From positions 1 to 64,000 of the forward strand of contig CAMBZN010000006.1 in NCBI GenBank assembly GCA_945872565.1: a DNA stretch of 64,000 bases, written 5' to 3'. This document shows, in pieces, positions 41,018 through 50,803 of the stretch (the first letter of the stretch is position 1; each line of letters starts with the position of its first letter). The notes below the pieces were generated by a model, which worked only from the letters and a program-made list of their open reading frames with translations, was not told where the DNA came from and did not search any database. This DNA comes from Chlamydia trachomatis. Lineage in GTDB: Bacteria; Chlamydiota; Chlamydiia; Chlamydiales; 2-12-FULL-49-11. The translations under genes and the position numbers were made by a program.

Positions 41018-41596
41018 CTATGTTTTTTTCCAAAGAATATAACTTTCTCCGTCATATGCACCAATAATAACAAAATGGGCCATTTCTGCAGCCAAAATGA
41101 TCTCATCATGAGTTATGAAACGTTCATTTCGAACAGGAAGGTGATATTTTGTTAGAATACAGAAGGAATGCCAAGTAGATTCAGAGGCATAAAAACAAGT
41201 GTCTAAAAGTTTCTTCGATACGTTTTTTTCCGAAACTAAATAATAGACTTCATCTTCATAATACACACCTGTTTCTAAAAATAAAGGATCTTTATAATTT
41301 TCAATATAGGTTGCACCTGTATCATCAAATATACAGTTTAAGCCCTGGTAATTTTGCAATTGCTCTTGAACTATATAGCTAATTTTAAATTTTGTGCTTC
41401 CTCCTACTCCGCCCCATTTAAAGCCGTATAACTGCTCTTCTTTAATTTCCGTGTTAAAAAGAGTATAAAACTCCCCTTTTTTTAATTCTATGTTCTTAAA
41501 CACTGCTGTTGATAGAGCGTTTGTCCCCTCTAAATTTTCTCGCAAATGCGACATTAATCGATTCGGGTCTAACAAATATCGAACAAAATGAGCCAT
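41018..41596 (-). CDS. Hypothetical protein
   Basis: 192-aa ORF, no recognised domain. Confidence 0.6.
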   Translation of the reverse strand: MAHFVRYLLDPNRLMSHLRENLEGTNALSTAVFKNIELKKGEFYTLFNTEIKEEQLYGFKWGGVGGSTKFKISYIVQEQLQNYQGLNCIFDDTGATYIENYKDPLFLETGVYYEDEVYYLVSEKNVSKKLLDTCFYASESTWHSFCILTKYHLPVRNERFITHDEIILAAEMAHFVIIGAYDGESYILWKKT

Positions 41597-41814
41597 TATT
41601 TATTTCTCAAATAAAAATTTAAATGATACTCCGAAAGAAGAGTTTTGTATAGCAAAATGCAAAATCATTTTAACTATTTCTTAAGAAAACTTTTTCTAAA
41701 ACATAAACCATCAATAAGAATTGGCCCATTGAACTTTGAAAAGCAGGAACAATTGGGTCCTTACATGATAGGTTACGTTTTTTTTGTCAGGGTGGGCTAA
41801 AAGTGAACGAGCAA

Positions 41815-41847
41815 CAAAAAAGCACCTCAAATAAACTTCTGAGATGC
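41815..41847 (-). terminator. Intrinsic terminator downstream of tRNA-Asn
   Basis: Minus strand GCATCTCA-N10-TGAGGTGC followed by T6. Confidence 0.82.
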
Positions 41848-41861
41848 CTTTCTGCTCTATG

Positions 41862-41934
41862 CTCCGGCTGCTGGGCTCGAACCAGCGACAAATAGATTAA
41901 CAGTCTACTGCTCTACCAACTGAGCTAAGCCGAA
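41862..41934 (-). tRNA. tRNA-Asn (anticodon GTT)
   Basis: Full cloverleaf by hand: acceptor TTCGGCT/AGCCGGA, D-arm GCTC/GAGC, loop CTGTTAA, T-arm GCTGG-TTCGAGC-CCAGC; CCA not encoded. Confidence 0.95.
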
Positions 41935-41982
41935 AAAGAAGCATTAATTGTATCAAATGCCAAAATTGCTTACAATAAAAAA

Positions 41983-43260
41983 ATGAAAAAAAACTATTTC
42001 CCACAAGAAATTTTCAAAGAAATCACAAACAAAACCATCTCAGCACTGCCCAACAACATTGGATTCTCAAACTTTGATGATCTCTTATTTCAAGCAAAAG
42101 ACCTCCGGCGGCTAGAATCATACAAAAACATCCCCTTAAAAACGGAAAAAAAACTCATTTTTTTCACTTGGGTAATCCCCTCAGGACTCGGCGATCTTGC
42201 CATGCAAATTCATATCTCAAATATCATCCACAAAAAAAACCCCAAACTTTGCATCGAACTCATAAGCCTAATCGAAGAAAGATCCATCATCCCTAAAGAT
42301 CTAAAATCCACTCTTCCTCACCATATCATTCGCTACAGCCACCCAAACCCTCCTATTTTTTCAGAAAACATCCTAAATCTTTTGCAAGATGCCTTTTCAA
42401 TCATAGAAATCCCGACAGCATATTTTGATTTTTTCAACTTTAAACAGATGATCTATGAAAACAATCCCCATCCACCCATCATTTCACGAATAGGTCAGTA
42501 TGGATTCATTAACACACCCGACTACAACCCCTCCACCAAAGAGCGCTGCATGGGGCTGTACTTTCTAGAAAAAGGGATTATCACTCTAAAAAGAACCCCT
42601 CCAAAAAAACGAGATCTAAATACCTACTTTGCTTATCTTATCACAGAAAATGGAATCCAAACCTACCTTCTATCCATCTTTCTTTCAAGAATGAACGACC
42701 AAACCACAATTACCATCAAAACTCCCAGTTTAGGAAAAATACTTCCTGTTTTAAAAAAAATGAACTTTGCCAACACTAACATCGGAAAAGTTCACATAAA
42801 AGATGCAGAACATAACACTACCTTAGAGATCAAAAAAGAAGGCAAAGAGGTCAAAATAGAACAATTACCCCCTTTGAGCCCCTCTAAAATCATTACATTG
42901 ATGGCCTCTTCCAATCCCTTTGTAGGCGTTCGTGGTGATGGATCATTTACCGAAGCCCTCTCTACCGATGCAATTTTTTTTTACGACGCTTTAGACCATG
43001 CACTTCCATTTTTAACCGATCTTGAAAACATCGCTCTAAAAGAACTCCTCCCCTACTTTTCTTTATGCAATTACTTGACACAACTAAAAAATACAAAAAC
43101 ACCCCCACCTCAAAGGGCACAAACAATCGCCGAGCTTTTGCAATGCCCCTCCCTCATTGTCGGAATAGAAAAACTTCGAAACCTTTTGTATGAAAAATAT
43201 AGCTTTAATCAAGGCTTAAACAATCTCATCAAAAAAAATTTCAGTTTGTACAATAGGTAA
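41983..43260 (+). CDS. Hypothetical protein with possible GT-B-like features
   Basis: 425-aa ORF; N-terminal WVIPSGLGDLAMQIH and C-terminal FVGVRGDGSFTEALS segments; strongly G-poor coding strand. Confidence 0.6.
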   Translation: MKKNYFPQEIFKEITNKTISALPNNIGFSNFDDLLFQAKDLRRLESYKNIPLKTEKKLIFFTWVIPSGLGDLAMQIHISNIIHKKNPKLCIELISLIEERSIIPKDLKSTLPHHIIRYSHPNPPIFSENILNLLQDAFSIIEIPTAYFDFFNFKQMIYENNPHPPIISRIGQYGFINTPDYNPSTKERCMGLYFLEKGIITLKRTPPKKRDLNTYFAYLITENGIQTYLLSIFLSRMNDQTTITIKTPSLGKILPVLKKMNFANTNIGKVHIKDAEHNTTLEIKKEGKEVKIEQLPPLSPSKIITLMASSNPFVGVRGDGSFTEALSTDAIFFYDALDHALPFLTDLENIALKELLPYFSLCNYLTQLKNTKTPPPQRAQTIAELLQCPSLIVGIEKLRNLLYEKYSFNQGLNNLIKKNFSLYNR

Positions 43261-43303
43261 AACTCCCTGTACAATAACGCCCACTAAGAGTACCATTTTC
43301 TCC

Positions 43304-45472
43304 ATGGAAGAAGAGATATCAGGTACAATCGATCACATTATTTATGCAAGCAAAGAAACTCACTTTACTGTTGCCTACCTTCAATCCACTAATAAGAAAA
43401 ATTGTATCGTTGGAAAACTTCCTCATGTATCACTAGGAGAGCTCCTTGTTTGCAAAGGCGTTTGGAAGGATCACAAAGAATATGGCGAGCAATTTGCAGT
43501 ATCTTCTTTTTCTACCTCCTACCCAGAGGAAGAGGAAGGGATTGAACTTTTCCTTGCCTCAGGATTTATCAAAGGAATTGGAAAAACCCATGCAAAAACA
43601 ATTGTACAGGCCTTTGGAAAAAATACTTTGAAGGTACTAGAGGAATCTCCTCAGCAACTTCTTGGACTAAAAGGAATTGGAAAGTCAAAAGTTACCGCAA
43701 TTGTCACAAGTTTTAAAGAGAAAAAGCATATCAAAGATGTAATGCTTTTCCTGCGAGGTCATAAAGTTTCCGAAGGTCTTGCTCATAAAATTTTTAAACA
43801 CTATGGGGATGAGACAATCTCCATTTTAAAAGCCAACCCCTATTCAGTAATTGGTGACCTTACGGGGGTGGGATTTTTAACAGCTGACCACCTAGCCTCT
43901 AATTTAGGGATGGAAAAGCAAAACCCCCAAAGACTTGATGCAGCTGTGATCTATCATTTGCTCAAACTCTCTGAAGAAGGCCATTGCTGCGCTATTGAAG
44001 ATGAGTTTTTAGAAAAAATTTCCCCTTCCCTTGATGTAGAGATGTCATTATGCCATCGAGCGATTACCCGCCTTGAAGCTGGCGGAAAAATCAAGCGAGA
44101 GCTAGTTCCGAGTATAGACGAGGCTGTACCGTGTATATGGCTTGCCAAACTTTTTTACTGCGAAGTGGGCATAACAAAAGAACTTCAAAGAATCAGCTCT
44201 TCAGACTGTAGCATCCGGTCCGTAAAAGTGGATAAGGCTGTTGAATGGGTAGAAGAGCAGCATCATATAAAGCTTGCTAAAGAGCAAATAAGCGCCATCT
44301 CTTCGGCACTAGAAGATAAAGTGCATATCATCACCGGCGGTCCAGGGACAGGTAAAAGCACCATCACAAAAACAATTCTGTCTATTCACGAAAAACTCTC
44401 CGATAAAATTCTTCTTGCTGCCCCTACTGGTCGTGCCGCTAAACGTTTATCTGATATTACAAAAAAACATGCCCGAACCATTCATAGTTTGCTCGAAGTT
44501 GATTTTGTCACAAAAGGTTTTAAAAGATGCCATAGTAATCCCCTTGAATGTGACCTATTGATCGTTGATGAAGCATCCATGATAGACACATATCTCATGT
44601 TTTCTCTTTTAAAAGCGGTGCCAGATAATTGCCGAGTAATCCTTATTGGGGATGTTGATCAACTTCCAAGTGTGGGTCCAGGATCTGTCCTTAAAGATTG
44701 CATCGATTCAGCAACTCTTCCAATGACACGTCTTCACCAAATCTTCCGGCAGGCTAAAAAGTCGATGATCACTAGAAATGCGCACTCAGTAAACAAAGGA
44801 ATGATGCCACATTTAGAAACTTCTTTTGATGACGATTTTTGGTATATAGAAAGGGATGATCCAGAAGAAATGATCGAGGAAATACTCAAGCTTATTCAAA
44901 AAACCCTCCCGGAAAAATTCAACTTTCACCCAACTGAAGACATTCAGGTGCTCTCTCCTATGAAACGGGGAAAAGCTGGGATTGATTATCTGAATAAAAT
45001 CCTTCAATCAAAAATCAACACTTCTAATCATCAACTTGTTCGTGGAGAGACTATTTTCAAAATAGGCGACAAAGTCCTTCAGATAAAAAATAATTATCAA
45101 AAAATGGTATTTAATGGAGACATTGGTTACATCGTTGATATCAATAACAGCACCAAGGAGATCTTGATCAAGTTTGATTTCAAAGAAGTAGAGTATGCTT
45201 ATGAAGAACTAGTAGAGATAACTCTTGCCTATGCTGTCTCTATTCATAAATATCAAGGGTCAGAATCTCCATGTATCATCCTTCCCCTCCACACCTCACA
45301 GTACATCCTACTTCAAAGAAATTTGCTCTATACAGCAATTACCCGCGCGAAAAAACTCCTAGTTCTTGTCTCTTCTAAAAAGGCGCTTGCCCTTGCTGTA
45401 CACAATAATCTTACCAAAAAGCGCCTTTCAGGCTTAGAGCATTTTCTCTCTGAAACTTTAGGTGTCCTATAA
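43304..45472 (+). CDS. recD2: RecD2-type helicase
   Basis: Helix-hairpin-helix region, GGPGTGKST, VDEASMID, C-terminal AYAVSIHKYQGSE, AITRAKKLL. Confidence 0.95.
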   Translation: MEEEISGTIDHIIYASKETHFTVAYLQSTNKKNCIVGKLPHVSLGELLVCKGVWKDHKEYGEQFAVSSFSTSYPEEEEGIELFLASGFIKGIGKTHAKTIVQAFGKNTLKVLEESPQQLLGLKGIGKSKVTAIVTSFKEKKHIKDVMLFLRGHKVSEGLAHKIFKHYGDETISILKANPYSVIGDLTGVGFLTADHLASNLGMEKQNPQRLDAAVIYHLLKLSEEGHCCAIEDEFLEKISPSLDVEMSLCHRAITRLEAGGKIKRELVPSIDEAVPCIWLAKLFYCEVGITKELQRISSSDCSIRSVKVDKAVEWVEEQHHIKLAKEQISAISSALEDKVHIITGGPGTGKSTITKTILSIHEKLSDKILLAAPTGRAAKRLSDITKKHARTIHSLLEVDFVTKGFKRCHSNPLECDLLIVDEASMIDTYLMFSLLKAVPDNCRVILIGDVDQLPSVGPGSVLKDCIDSATLPMTRLHQIFRQAKKSMITRNAHSVNKGMMPHLETSFDDDFWYIERDDPEEMIEEILKLIQKTLPEKFNFHPTEDIQVLSPMKRGKAGIDYLNKILQSKINTSNHQLVRGETIFKIGDKVLQIKNNYQKMVFNGDIGYIVDINNSTKEILIKFDFKEVEYAYEELVEITLAYAVSIHKYQGSESPCIILPLHTSQYILLQRNLLYTAITRAKKLLVLVSSKKALALAVHNNLTKKRLSGLEHFLSETLGVL

Positions 45473-47161
45473 AGTTTGCAAAAGCTTAGAAATTTCCATT
45501 TCGATGGTCTCATCTTCAATTTTGGAAAATAAAATTTCTGGCTTACTTATCAAAGTGCCCGGTGTGAGCTCTAGATTTTTAGCCTCTTCCCAATTACAAT
45601 TGTCGAAGCTCAATTCTAAATTAAGCATTTTTAAAACTTTCATCGCCGTTTCTGGAATAATTGGAAAGGCTACTAATGCTAATGCTTTTACCCCCATCAA
45701 AGAAAGATAGAGAGTAGTTTGAAGCTCTTTATTGCTCTCTTTGTTTTTAAGCAGAGCCCACGGCTTTTTATGATCGAAATAGGCATTACAATGTGCTGCA
45801 AGATCCATAATCAGTTGCGTTGCGTGCCGAACTGCGTATTTTTCATAGCTTTCTGCAATCTGTCTGATCTTTAAATGCATTTGGTCAAAAAAAGTAGAAT
45901 CAACACTATCATACTCAGAAGGGGTGGGAACTACCTGATCACATTTATTATAGACAAAACTAAGGGTTCTATGGACAAAATTAGCAAATTTTCCAACTAA
46001 ATCTCCATTCACACGCCTTCCAAAATCCTTCCAAGTAAACTCACTGTCACTTGTCTCTGGAGCATTTGCGGCAAGAGTATACCGTAAGGCATCTACACTA
46101 TATGAGGCTAAAAATTCCTCTAAATCAATAGTCCAGTGATTTGACTTACTAAACTGTTTGCCTTCAAGGTTTAAAAACTCATTTGCAGGAAGATCATCCA
46201 CTAAATTGTAATTAGTAGATTGACCCATACACATACAAGGAAAAATTACGCTATGAAAAACAATGTTGTCCTTCCCGATAAATTGCACAATTTTTGTATC
46301 TGGATTTTTGTAATATATGTCTAAAGCATCGGGTTTTCCATGCAGATCTCCCCACTCTTTTACAGCTGTTAAATAACCAATTGGTGCATCAAACCACACA
46401 TAAAATACTTTGTCTTCTTTACCCTCTAAAGGGAGCTTTACCCCCCAGTTCATGTCACGAGTAATTGCTCTTGGCTTTAAGTCTTCTATATATGGCTTAA
46501 CAAAATTTACAACACTTGGCTTCCAATCTTTTTTTGCGATCCAATCCAACAGTCGCTCTTTAAACAGATCACATTTTAAGAAAAAGTGTGCTGTACCTTT
46601 AAGCTCTAACTGATGACCTGTCATTTTTGAAATGGGGTGAATTAGGTCTTCTGCCTCGAAGTTTCCACCACATTTAGGGCATTCATCCCCTCTTGCCTCA
46701 GCGTATCCACACTTGGGACATGTTCCAACAACATACCGATCTGCAAGAAATTTATTTTCTGCTTTTGAGTATAGTCTGTTTGAAGTTTTTTCTTCTATTA
46801 ATCCATTTTTCAAAAGATCTAAAAAAAATTGTTGAACTATGGGCTGGTGATCTTTACCAGTTGTTCTACTGTAGTGATCAAAAGAAATGTTCATTTGTTT
46901 GAAAAGCGATTTATTTGCCCTGTGGTAATAATCTACTTGCTCTTTTGGTTCTCTTCCCTCAATCTCAGCGGACATTGTGACTGCAATTCCATACTCATCT
47001 GATCCGGAGACAAACAATACGTCACAAGATGTCATTCTTTTGTATCGAGCATAAATATCTGCTGGTAAAAAAGCACCTGCCAAATGACCAAAATGCAGCT
47101 TTCCATTTGCATATAATAAAGCCGATGTTATCAAAACCCTTTCTTTCACTAGACTACTCAC
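45467..47161 (-). CDS. metG: Methionyl-tRNA synthetase
   Basis: YANGKLHFGHLAGAFLPADIYARY, zinc CPKCGYAEARGDECPKCGG, KQFSKS. Confidence 0.97.
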   Translation of the reverse strand: MSSLVKERVLITSALLYANGKLHFGHLAGAFLPADIYARYKRMTSCDVLFVSGSDEYGIAVTMSAEIEGREPKEQVDYYHRANKSLFKQMNISFDHYSRTTGKDHQPIVQQFFLDLLKNGLIEEKTSNRLYSKAENKFLADRYVVGTCPKCGYAEARGDECPKCGGNFEAEDLIHPISKMTGHQLELKGTAHFFLKCDLFKERLLDWIAKKDWKPSVVNFVKPYIEDLKPRAITRDMNWGVKLPLEGKEDKVFYVWFDAPIGYLTAVKEWGDLHGKPDALDIYYKNPDTKIVQFIGKDNIVFHSVIFPCMCMGQSTNYNLVDDLPANEFLNLEGKQFSKSNHWTIDLEEFLASYSVDALRYTLAANAPETSDSEFTWKDFGRRVNGDLVGKFANFVHRTLSFVYNKCDQVVPTPSEYDSVDSTFFDQMHLKIRQIAESYEKYAVRHATQLIMDLAAHCNAYFDHKKPWALLKNKESNKELQTTLYLSLMGVKALALVAFPIIPETAMKVLKMLNLELSFDNCNWEEAKNLELTPGTLISKPEILFSKIEDETIEMEISKLLQTL

Positions 47162-47372
47162 CTACTGTATGATCTGTATCAACTTTACCATCACAAACAA
47201 CTTCTTTTTTTCGTGTATGCGCGACATCTTCTAACACTTTTTTTAAAGAAAATCCCTTTTCCTTGGCTAAATCTTTATAAGCTACTTCTATTGCTGCCTC
47301 TGCTAATGAAAAATTATTGTTAAATTCTTTTAACAAATGCTCGTTCGTAAGTAGTTTTTTTGGTTTTTTCAT
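47154..47372 (-). CDS. Small conserved chlamydial protein between gmk and metG (CT031-like); candidate RNA polymerase omega
   Basis: 72-aa ORF overlapping gmk and metG ends; gmk-rpoZ synteny; NNNFSLAEAAIEVAYKDL weakly resembles omega GNRFDLVLVAARRARQ. Confidence 0.7.
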   Translation of the reverse strand: MKKPKKLLTNEHLLKEFNNNFSLAEAAIEVAYKDLAKEKGFSLKKVLEDVAHTRKKEVVCDGKVDTDHTVGE

Positions 47373-47926
47373 GCTGGTTCTCCAATAATTATGTTCTTAC
47401 TTTCAACAATCGCTTTTTCTAAGTCATCATTAATGATTACGTGATCAAAGTGCATTGCCTGCTCTATCTCTTTTTCAGCCTCTGCTAGCCGAATCTCTAT
47501 ATCTTTAGGTTCCTCTGAATTTCTACTTAAAAGTCGCTTTTTTAAAACCTCTATGCTTGGTGGGATAAACAAAATGTATGTTGCTTCTACATTGCTCTCT
47601 TTAAACTTTTTTACTCCCTTGCTATCCAACGAAATGATTTTTTTGCCGGGGGCAATCAAATCACTTTTTAACACACCGTACATGTTACCATATACTTCTG
47701 CATGTTCAAAAAAAGCACCCCTGAGCAAAAGCTCTCTAAATTCTAACTTCGATAGAAACCTATAATCAACTCCATGGACTTCTCCATCTCGCTTCTTTCT
47801 TGTTGTGCAAGTAACCACTCGGCTCAATCCATCTATTAAGGAAACAAGTCTTTGTACAATTGTTGTCTTCCCACCAGCTGATGGAGCCGAAATCACATAT
47901 AACTTATCATTACTTAGTTTACCCAT
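47369..47926 (-). CDS. gmk: Guanylate kinase
   Basis: SAPSAGGKTTIVQRL, TTRKKRDGEVHGVDYRFL. Confidence 0.96.
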   Translation of the reverse strand: MGKLSNDKLYVISAPSAGGKTTIVQRLVSLIDGLSRVVTCTTRKKRDGEVHGVDYRFLSKLEFRELLLRGAFFEHAEVYGNMYGVLKSDLIAPGKKIISLDSKGVKKFKESNVEATYILFIPPSIEVLKKRLLSRNSEEPKDIEIRLAEAEKEIEQAMHFDHVIINDDLEKAIVESKNIIIGEPA

Positions 47927-47989
47927 GGATTAACTATAGGTAAATAGTAAAAAAAAGTACACACAAAGAAATCAGATCCCTTATGTTTT

Positions 47990-48418
47990 TTATTCTGCTA
48001 TAGAACTATCTGTTTTTGGCGTTTCTAGAATAGCTTCTTCAAAAAGGATATCTACCTCGCCGGTTACATGCTTTCCAACCTGCATAGTGACTTTTGCAGC
48101 CTTACCAAGTTTACCTCTTAAGTAACCTAATTTAGCTCTTCGAACAATTCCCTTGCCTAATACTTCAATGTTTATGATGTTTGGGCTGTGCAGTTGAAAT
48201 ATTTTTTCATTTGCATATCCAAAAGAAATACGACTTACTGTAAACGTAACAGCAGATCCTTTTCCTTTGCGACCAACTACAGTGCCTTGATACATCTGTA
48301 CTCGCTCTTTTTCCCCTTCGACAATCTTTGTAAACACTTTTACTTGATCACCCACAGAAAAATGTGGGACCACTCTTTTCATGTGCTTTCTTTCTATTTT
48401 TTCTACTAACGAATGCAT
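47990..48418 (-). CDS. rplS: 50S ribosomal protein L19
   Basis: FSVGDQVKVFTKIVEGEKERVQMYQGTVVGRKGKG. Confidence 0.96.
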   Translation of the reverse strand: MHSLVEKIERKHMKRVVPHFSVGDQVKVFTKIVEGEKERVQMYQGTVVGRKGKGSAVTFTVSRISFGYANEKIFQLHSPNIINIEVLGKGIVRRAKLGYLRGKLGKAAKVTMQVGKHVTGEVDILFEEAILETPKTDSSIAE

Positions 48419-49098
48419 GATGCCATCCTTGTGTTTTTATTTTCTCTATCTTTTGTCTTATCTGTGCCTTTTCTTTTTCTCCATTCAGCAATATCCTGAT
48501 GGTTTCCCGATTGAAGCACTTTTGGGACCTCTATTTCTTTATAAACTGCAGGCCTTGTATATTGAGGCCCTTTAAATCCTTCCGCTGCGTGAAAACTGTC
48601 CTGGTATGCAGAGTCACTGTTGCCAACTCCCCCTTCAATAAACCTAAGCGTCCCGTCCAATAACACAAGGGCAGGAATCATTCCACTTGTCAGAACATAA
48701 TCCCCAATGCTAATTTCCTCATCTACCATCAAATCGATCGCTCTTTGATCTATTCCTTCGTAATGTCCACAAAGAAGAATAAGATGGGCATAACTTTTTG
48801 CCATTGTCTCACACTTTTTTGCATTCAAAACCTCTCCCTGGGGAGATAAATAGACAACATGACTATTATCGTTTTTTACAGATTCAATAGCTTTTACTAT
48901 TGGATCTGCTTTCATTAACATCCCTGGCCCGCCGCCAAATGGTCTGTCATCGACAACCTTATGTTTTCCTTCTGCAAAATCACGAATGTTTACCAGTTCA
49001 ACCTCAATGATTCCGCTTTCTATGGCTCTTTTCAGCATACTACTTTGTAGCGCACTTGTAAAAAATTCTGGAAACAAGGAAAGAATTGAAATTTTCAT
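48406..49098 (-). CDS. trmD: tRNA (guanine-N1)-methyltransferase
   Basis: DDRPFGGGPGML, CGHYEGIDQRAID, SIGDYVLTSG. Confidence 0.97.
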   Translation of the reverse strand: MKISILSLFPEFFTSALQSSMLKRAIESGIIEVELVNIRDFAEGKHKVVDDRPFGGGPGMLMKADPIVKAIESVKNDNSHVVYLSPQGEVLNAKKCETMAKSYAHLILLCGHYEGIDQRAIDLMVDEEISIGDYVLTSGMIPALVLLDGTLRFIEGGVGNSDSAYQDSFHAAEGFKGPQYTRPAVYKEIEVPKVLQSGNHQDIAEWRKRKGTDKTKDRENKNTRMASCIR

Positions 49099-49117
49099 AA
49101 CAATGCAGAATTCCTAG

Positions 49118-49390
49118 TTATTTCTTACCAGTTTTTTCTAATGCTCTTAGTACTTCAGGGCATTTTCTTTTTAAAACTGAGCGCATTTTGTCTGTTGGTT
49201 GCACCCCTTTTTCTAGCCACTGTAGCACTTTATCTGCGTGTACGACCATTCCATCCTCTGCAAGAGGATCATAATGACCAACACAATCAATGTACTTCCC
49301 ATCACGCTTGCAACGGCTGTCTGCCACTACAAAACGGAATACTCTTCTATTTTTACGCCCTTGTTGACGCATTCTCATACTTAATGCCAT
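49118..49390 (-). CDS. rpsP: 30S ribosomal protein S16
   Basis: Start refined to MALSMRMRQQGRKNRRVFRFVVADSRCKRDGKYIDCVGHYDP. Confidence 0.95.
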   Translation of the reverse strand: MALSMRMRQQGRKNRRVFRFVVADSRCKRDGKYIDCVGHYDPLAEDGMVVHADKVLQWLEKGVQPTDKMRSVLKRKCPEVLRALEKTGKK

Positions 49391-49438
49391 AAGTAAAACT
49401 CCTTTTTTCAAAATTCTTGACGGCTATTGTAACATACT

Positions 49439-50794
49439 CTAGGAAAAAAAACGATCAAAATTTGGATTCTTTTTAAAAGACCCTATTTTTTCGGTCGCTT
49501 GCTCTGAAAATTTTTTTTGCATAGCCGGCATTTGTTTAACTAATTCTTTCATTTGGTTAAATTTTTTTATTAATTTATTGACATCCCCAAGCAAAACTCC
49601 CGATCCACTTGCCACTCTTTTTCTCCTTCCCATGCTCAGTTCATCCCTTCCATGCCGCTCTTTTGGGGTCATAGAATAAATTACTGCTTCAAATTTTTTC
49701 ATTTCTGCTTCGCTTTCAGAGGTGTCGGGTAGTTTTCCGCCCATATTAGGCATCATTTTCATAATCCCCTTGAAGGAACCTAACTTTTTCATCATCTTCA
49801 TTTGTTTCAAAAAATCATCATAGGTAAAAGAAGCCTTTCTCATTTTTTCTTCCATTTCCTCTGATTCTTTTTCGGAAATCTCTTGCTTCATTCTTTTAAC
49901 TAGATTAATGACATCACCCATACCAAGAATCCGATCAGCCATCGATTTTGGGTTAAAAACCTGAAAATCTCTAATCTTTTCCCCGATTCCTTCAAAAAAC
50001 AGCGGCTTTTTTGTCACTTCTTTAATTGAAATGGCAGCCCCTGCACGAGAAGCTCCATCAAGCATGGTAAGAATAGAGCCTGAAATAGCAATTTTTTCAT
50101 CAAAAGATTTTGCAACTGTTACGGCCATCTGACCCGAGGCACAATTTGCTACAAAAAAAACGTAATCGGGATTGACTATGTTTTTAATTTCAAAGAGTTC
50201 ATCCATCAACTCATCATCTAGATTTTGCCTGCCGGCAGTGTCATAAATTACAACATCTGTATCGATGCTTAAGGCTTGCTTTGCAACTTTAACAGGATCT
50301 GTCTCTCCATCGAGAGTAAACACAGCAACATCTGCCTCTTTGCCTAAAATCTGTAGTTGTTGAATTGCTGCGGGCCTTTTTAAATCAAGGGCTACAAGGG
50401 AGACGCTCTTTTTCTCCATCTGTTTAATAAATAGGGCAAGTTTAGCACAGGTTGTCGTTTTTCCAGAGCCTTGTAATCCGCAAAGAAGGATCTTGGTTTG
50501 CTTCTTTTTGAAAGATAAAAGAATCTCCTGTCCCCCCATAAGATCAGCTAATTGTTCATGGACAATTGCAATAAAGGCATCTGCTGTGTTTAGCCCCTTT
50601 TCCACCTGCGTGCCAACAATCTTTTCCTTGATCTTTTTTACCAAAGCACTAGCTACTTTAAAATTAACATCTGCGTCAAGAAGAGCAAGTCGGACATCTT
50701 TAACTGCATCTTTGATGTTGTCCTCAGTAAAACTTTTCTCGCGAGAAAACTTTGAAAATAAGTTCTGAAATTTTTCTGTTAGTTGATTGAACAT
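49439..50794 (-). CDS. ffh: Signal recognition particle protein
   Basis: GLQGSGKTTTCAKLA, DTAGRQNLDDELM, M-domain. Confidence 0.97.
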   Translation of the reverse strand: MFNQLTEKFQNLFSKFSREKSFTEDNIKDAVKDVRLALLDADVNFKVASALVKKIKEKIVGTQVEKGLNTADAFIAIVHEQLADLMGGQEILLSFKKKQTKILLCGLQGSGKTTTCAKLALFIKQMEKKSVSLVALDLKRPAAIQQLQILGKEADVAVFTLDGETDPVKVAKQALSIDTDVVIYDTAGRQNLDDELMDELFEIKNIVNPDYVFFVANCASGQMAVTVAKSFDEKIAISGSILTMLDGASRAGAAISIKEVTKKPLFFEGIGEKIRDFQVFNPKSMADRILGMGDVINLVKRMKQEISEKESEEMEEKMRKASFTYDDFLKQMKMMKKLGSFKGIMKMMPNMGGKLPDTSESEAEMKKFEAVIYSMTPKERHGRDELSMGRRKRVASGSGVLLGDVNKLIKKFNQMKELVKQMPAMQKKFSEQATEKIGSFKKNPNFDRFFS

Positions 50795-50803
50795 AAAGAT
50801 ACT

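Noticed and set aside
41597-41815. Integrated element or IS remnant in the noncoding gap beside tRNA-Asn
   Set aside because: No transposase or integrase fragment, no direct repeat of the tRNA 3' end found by eye.
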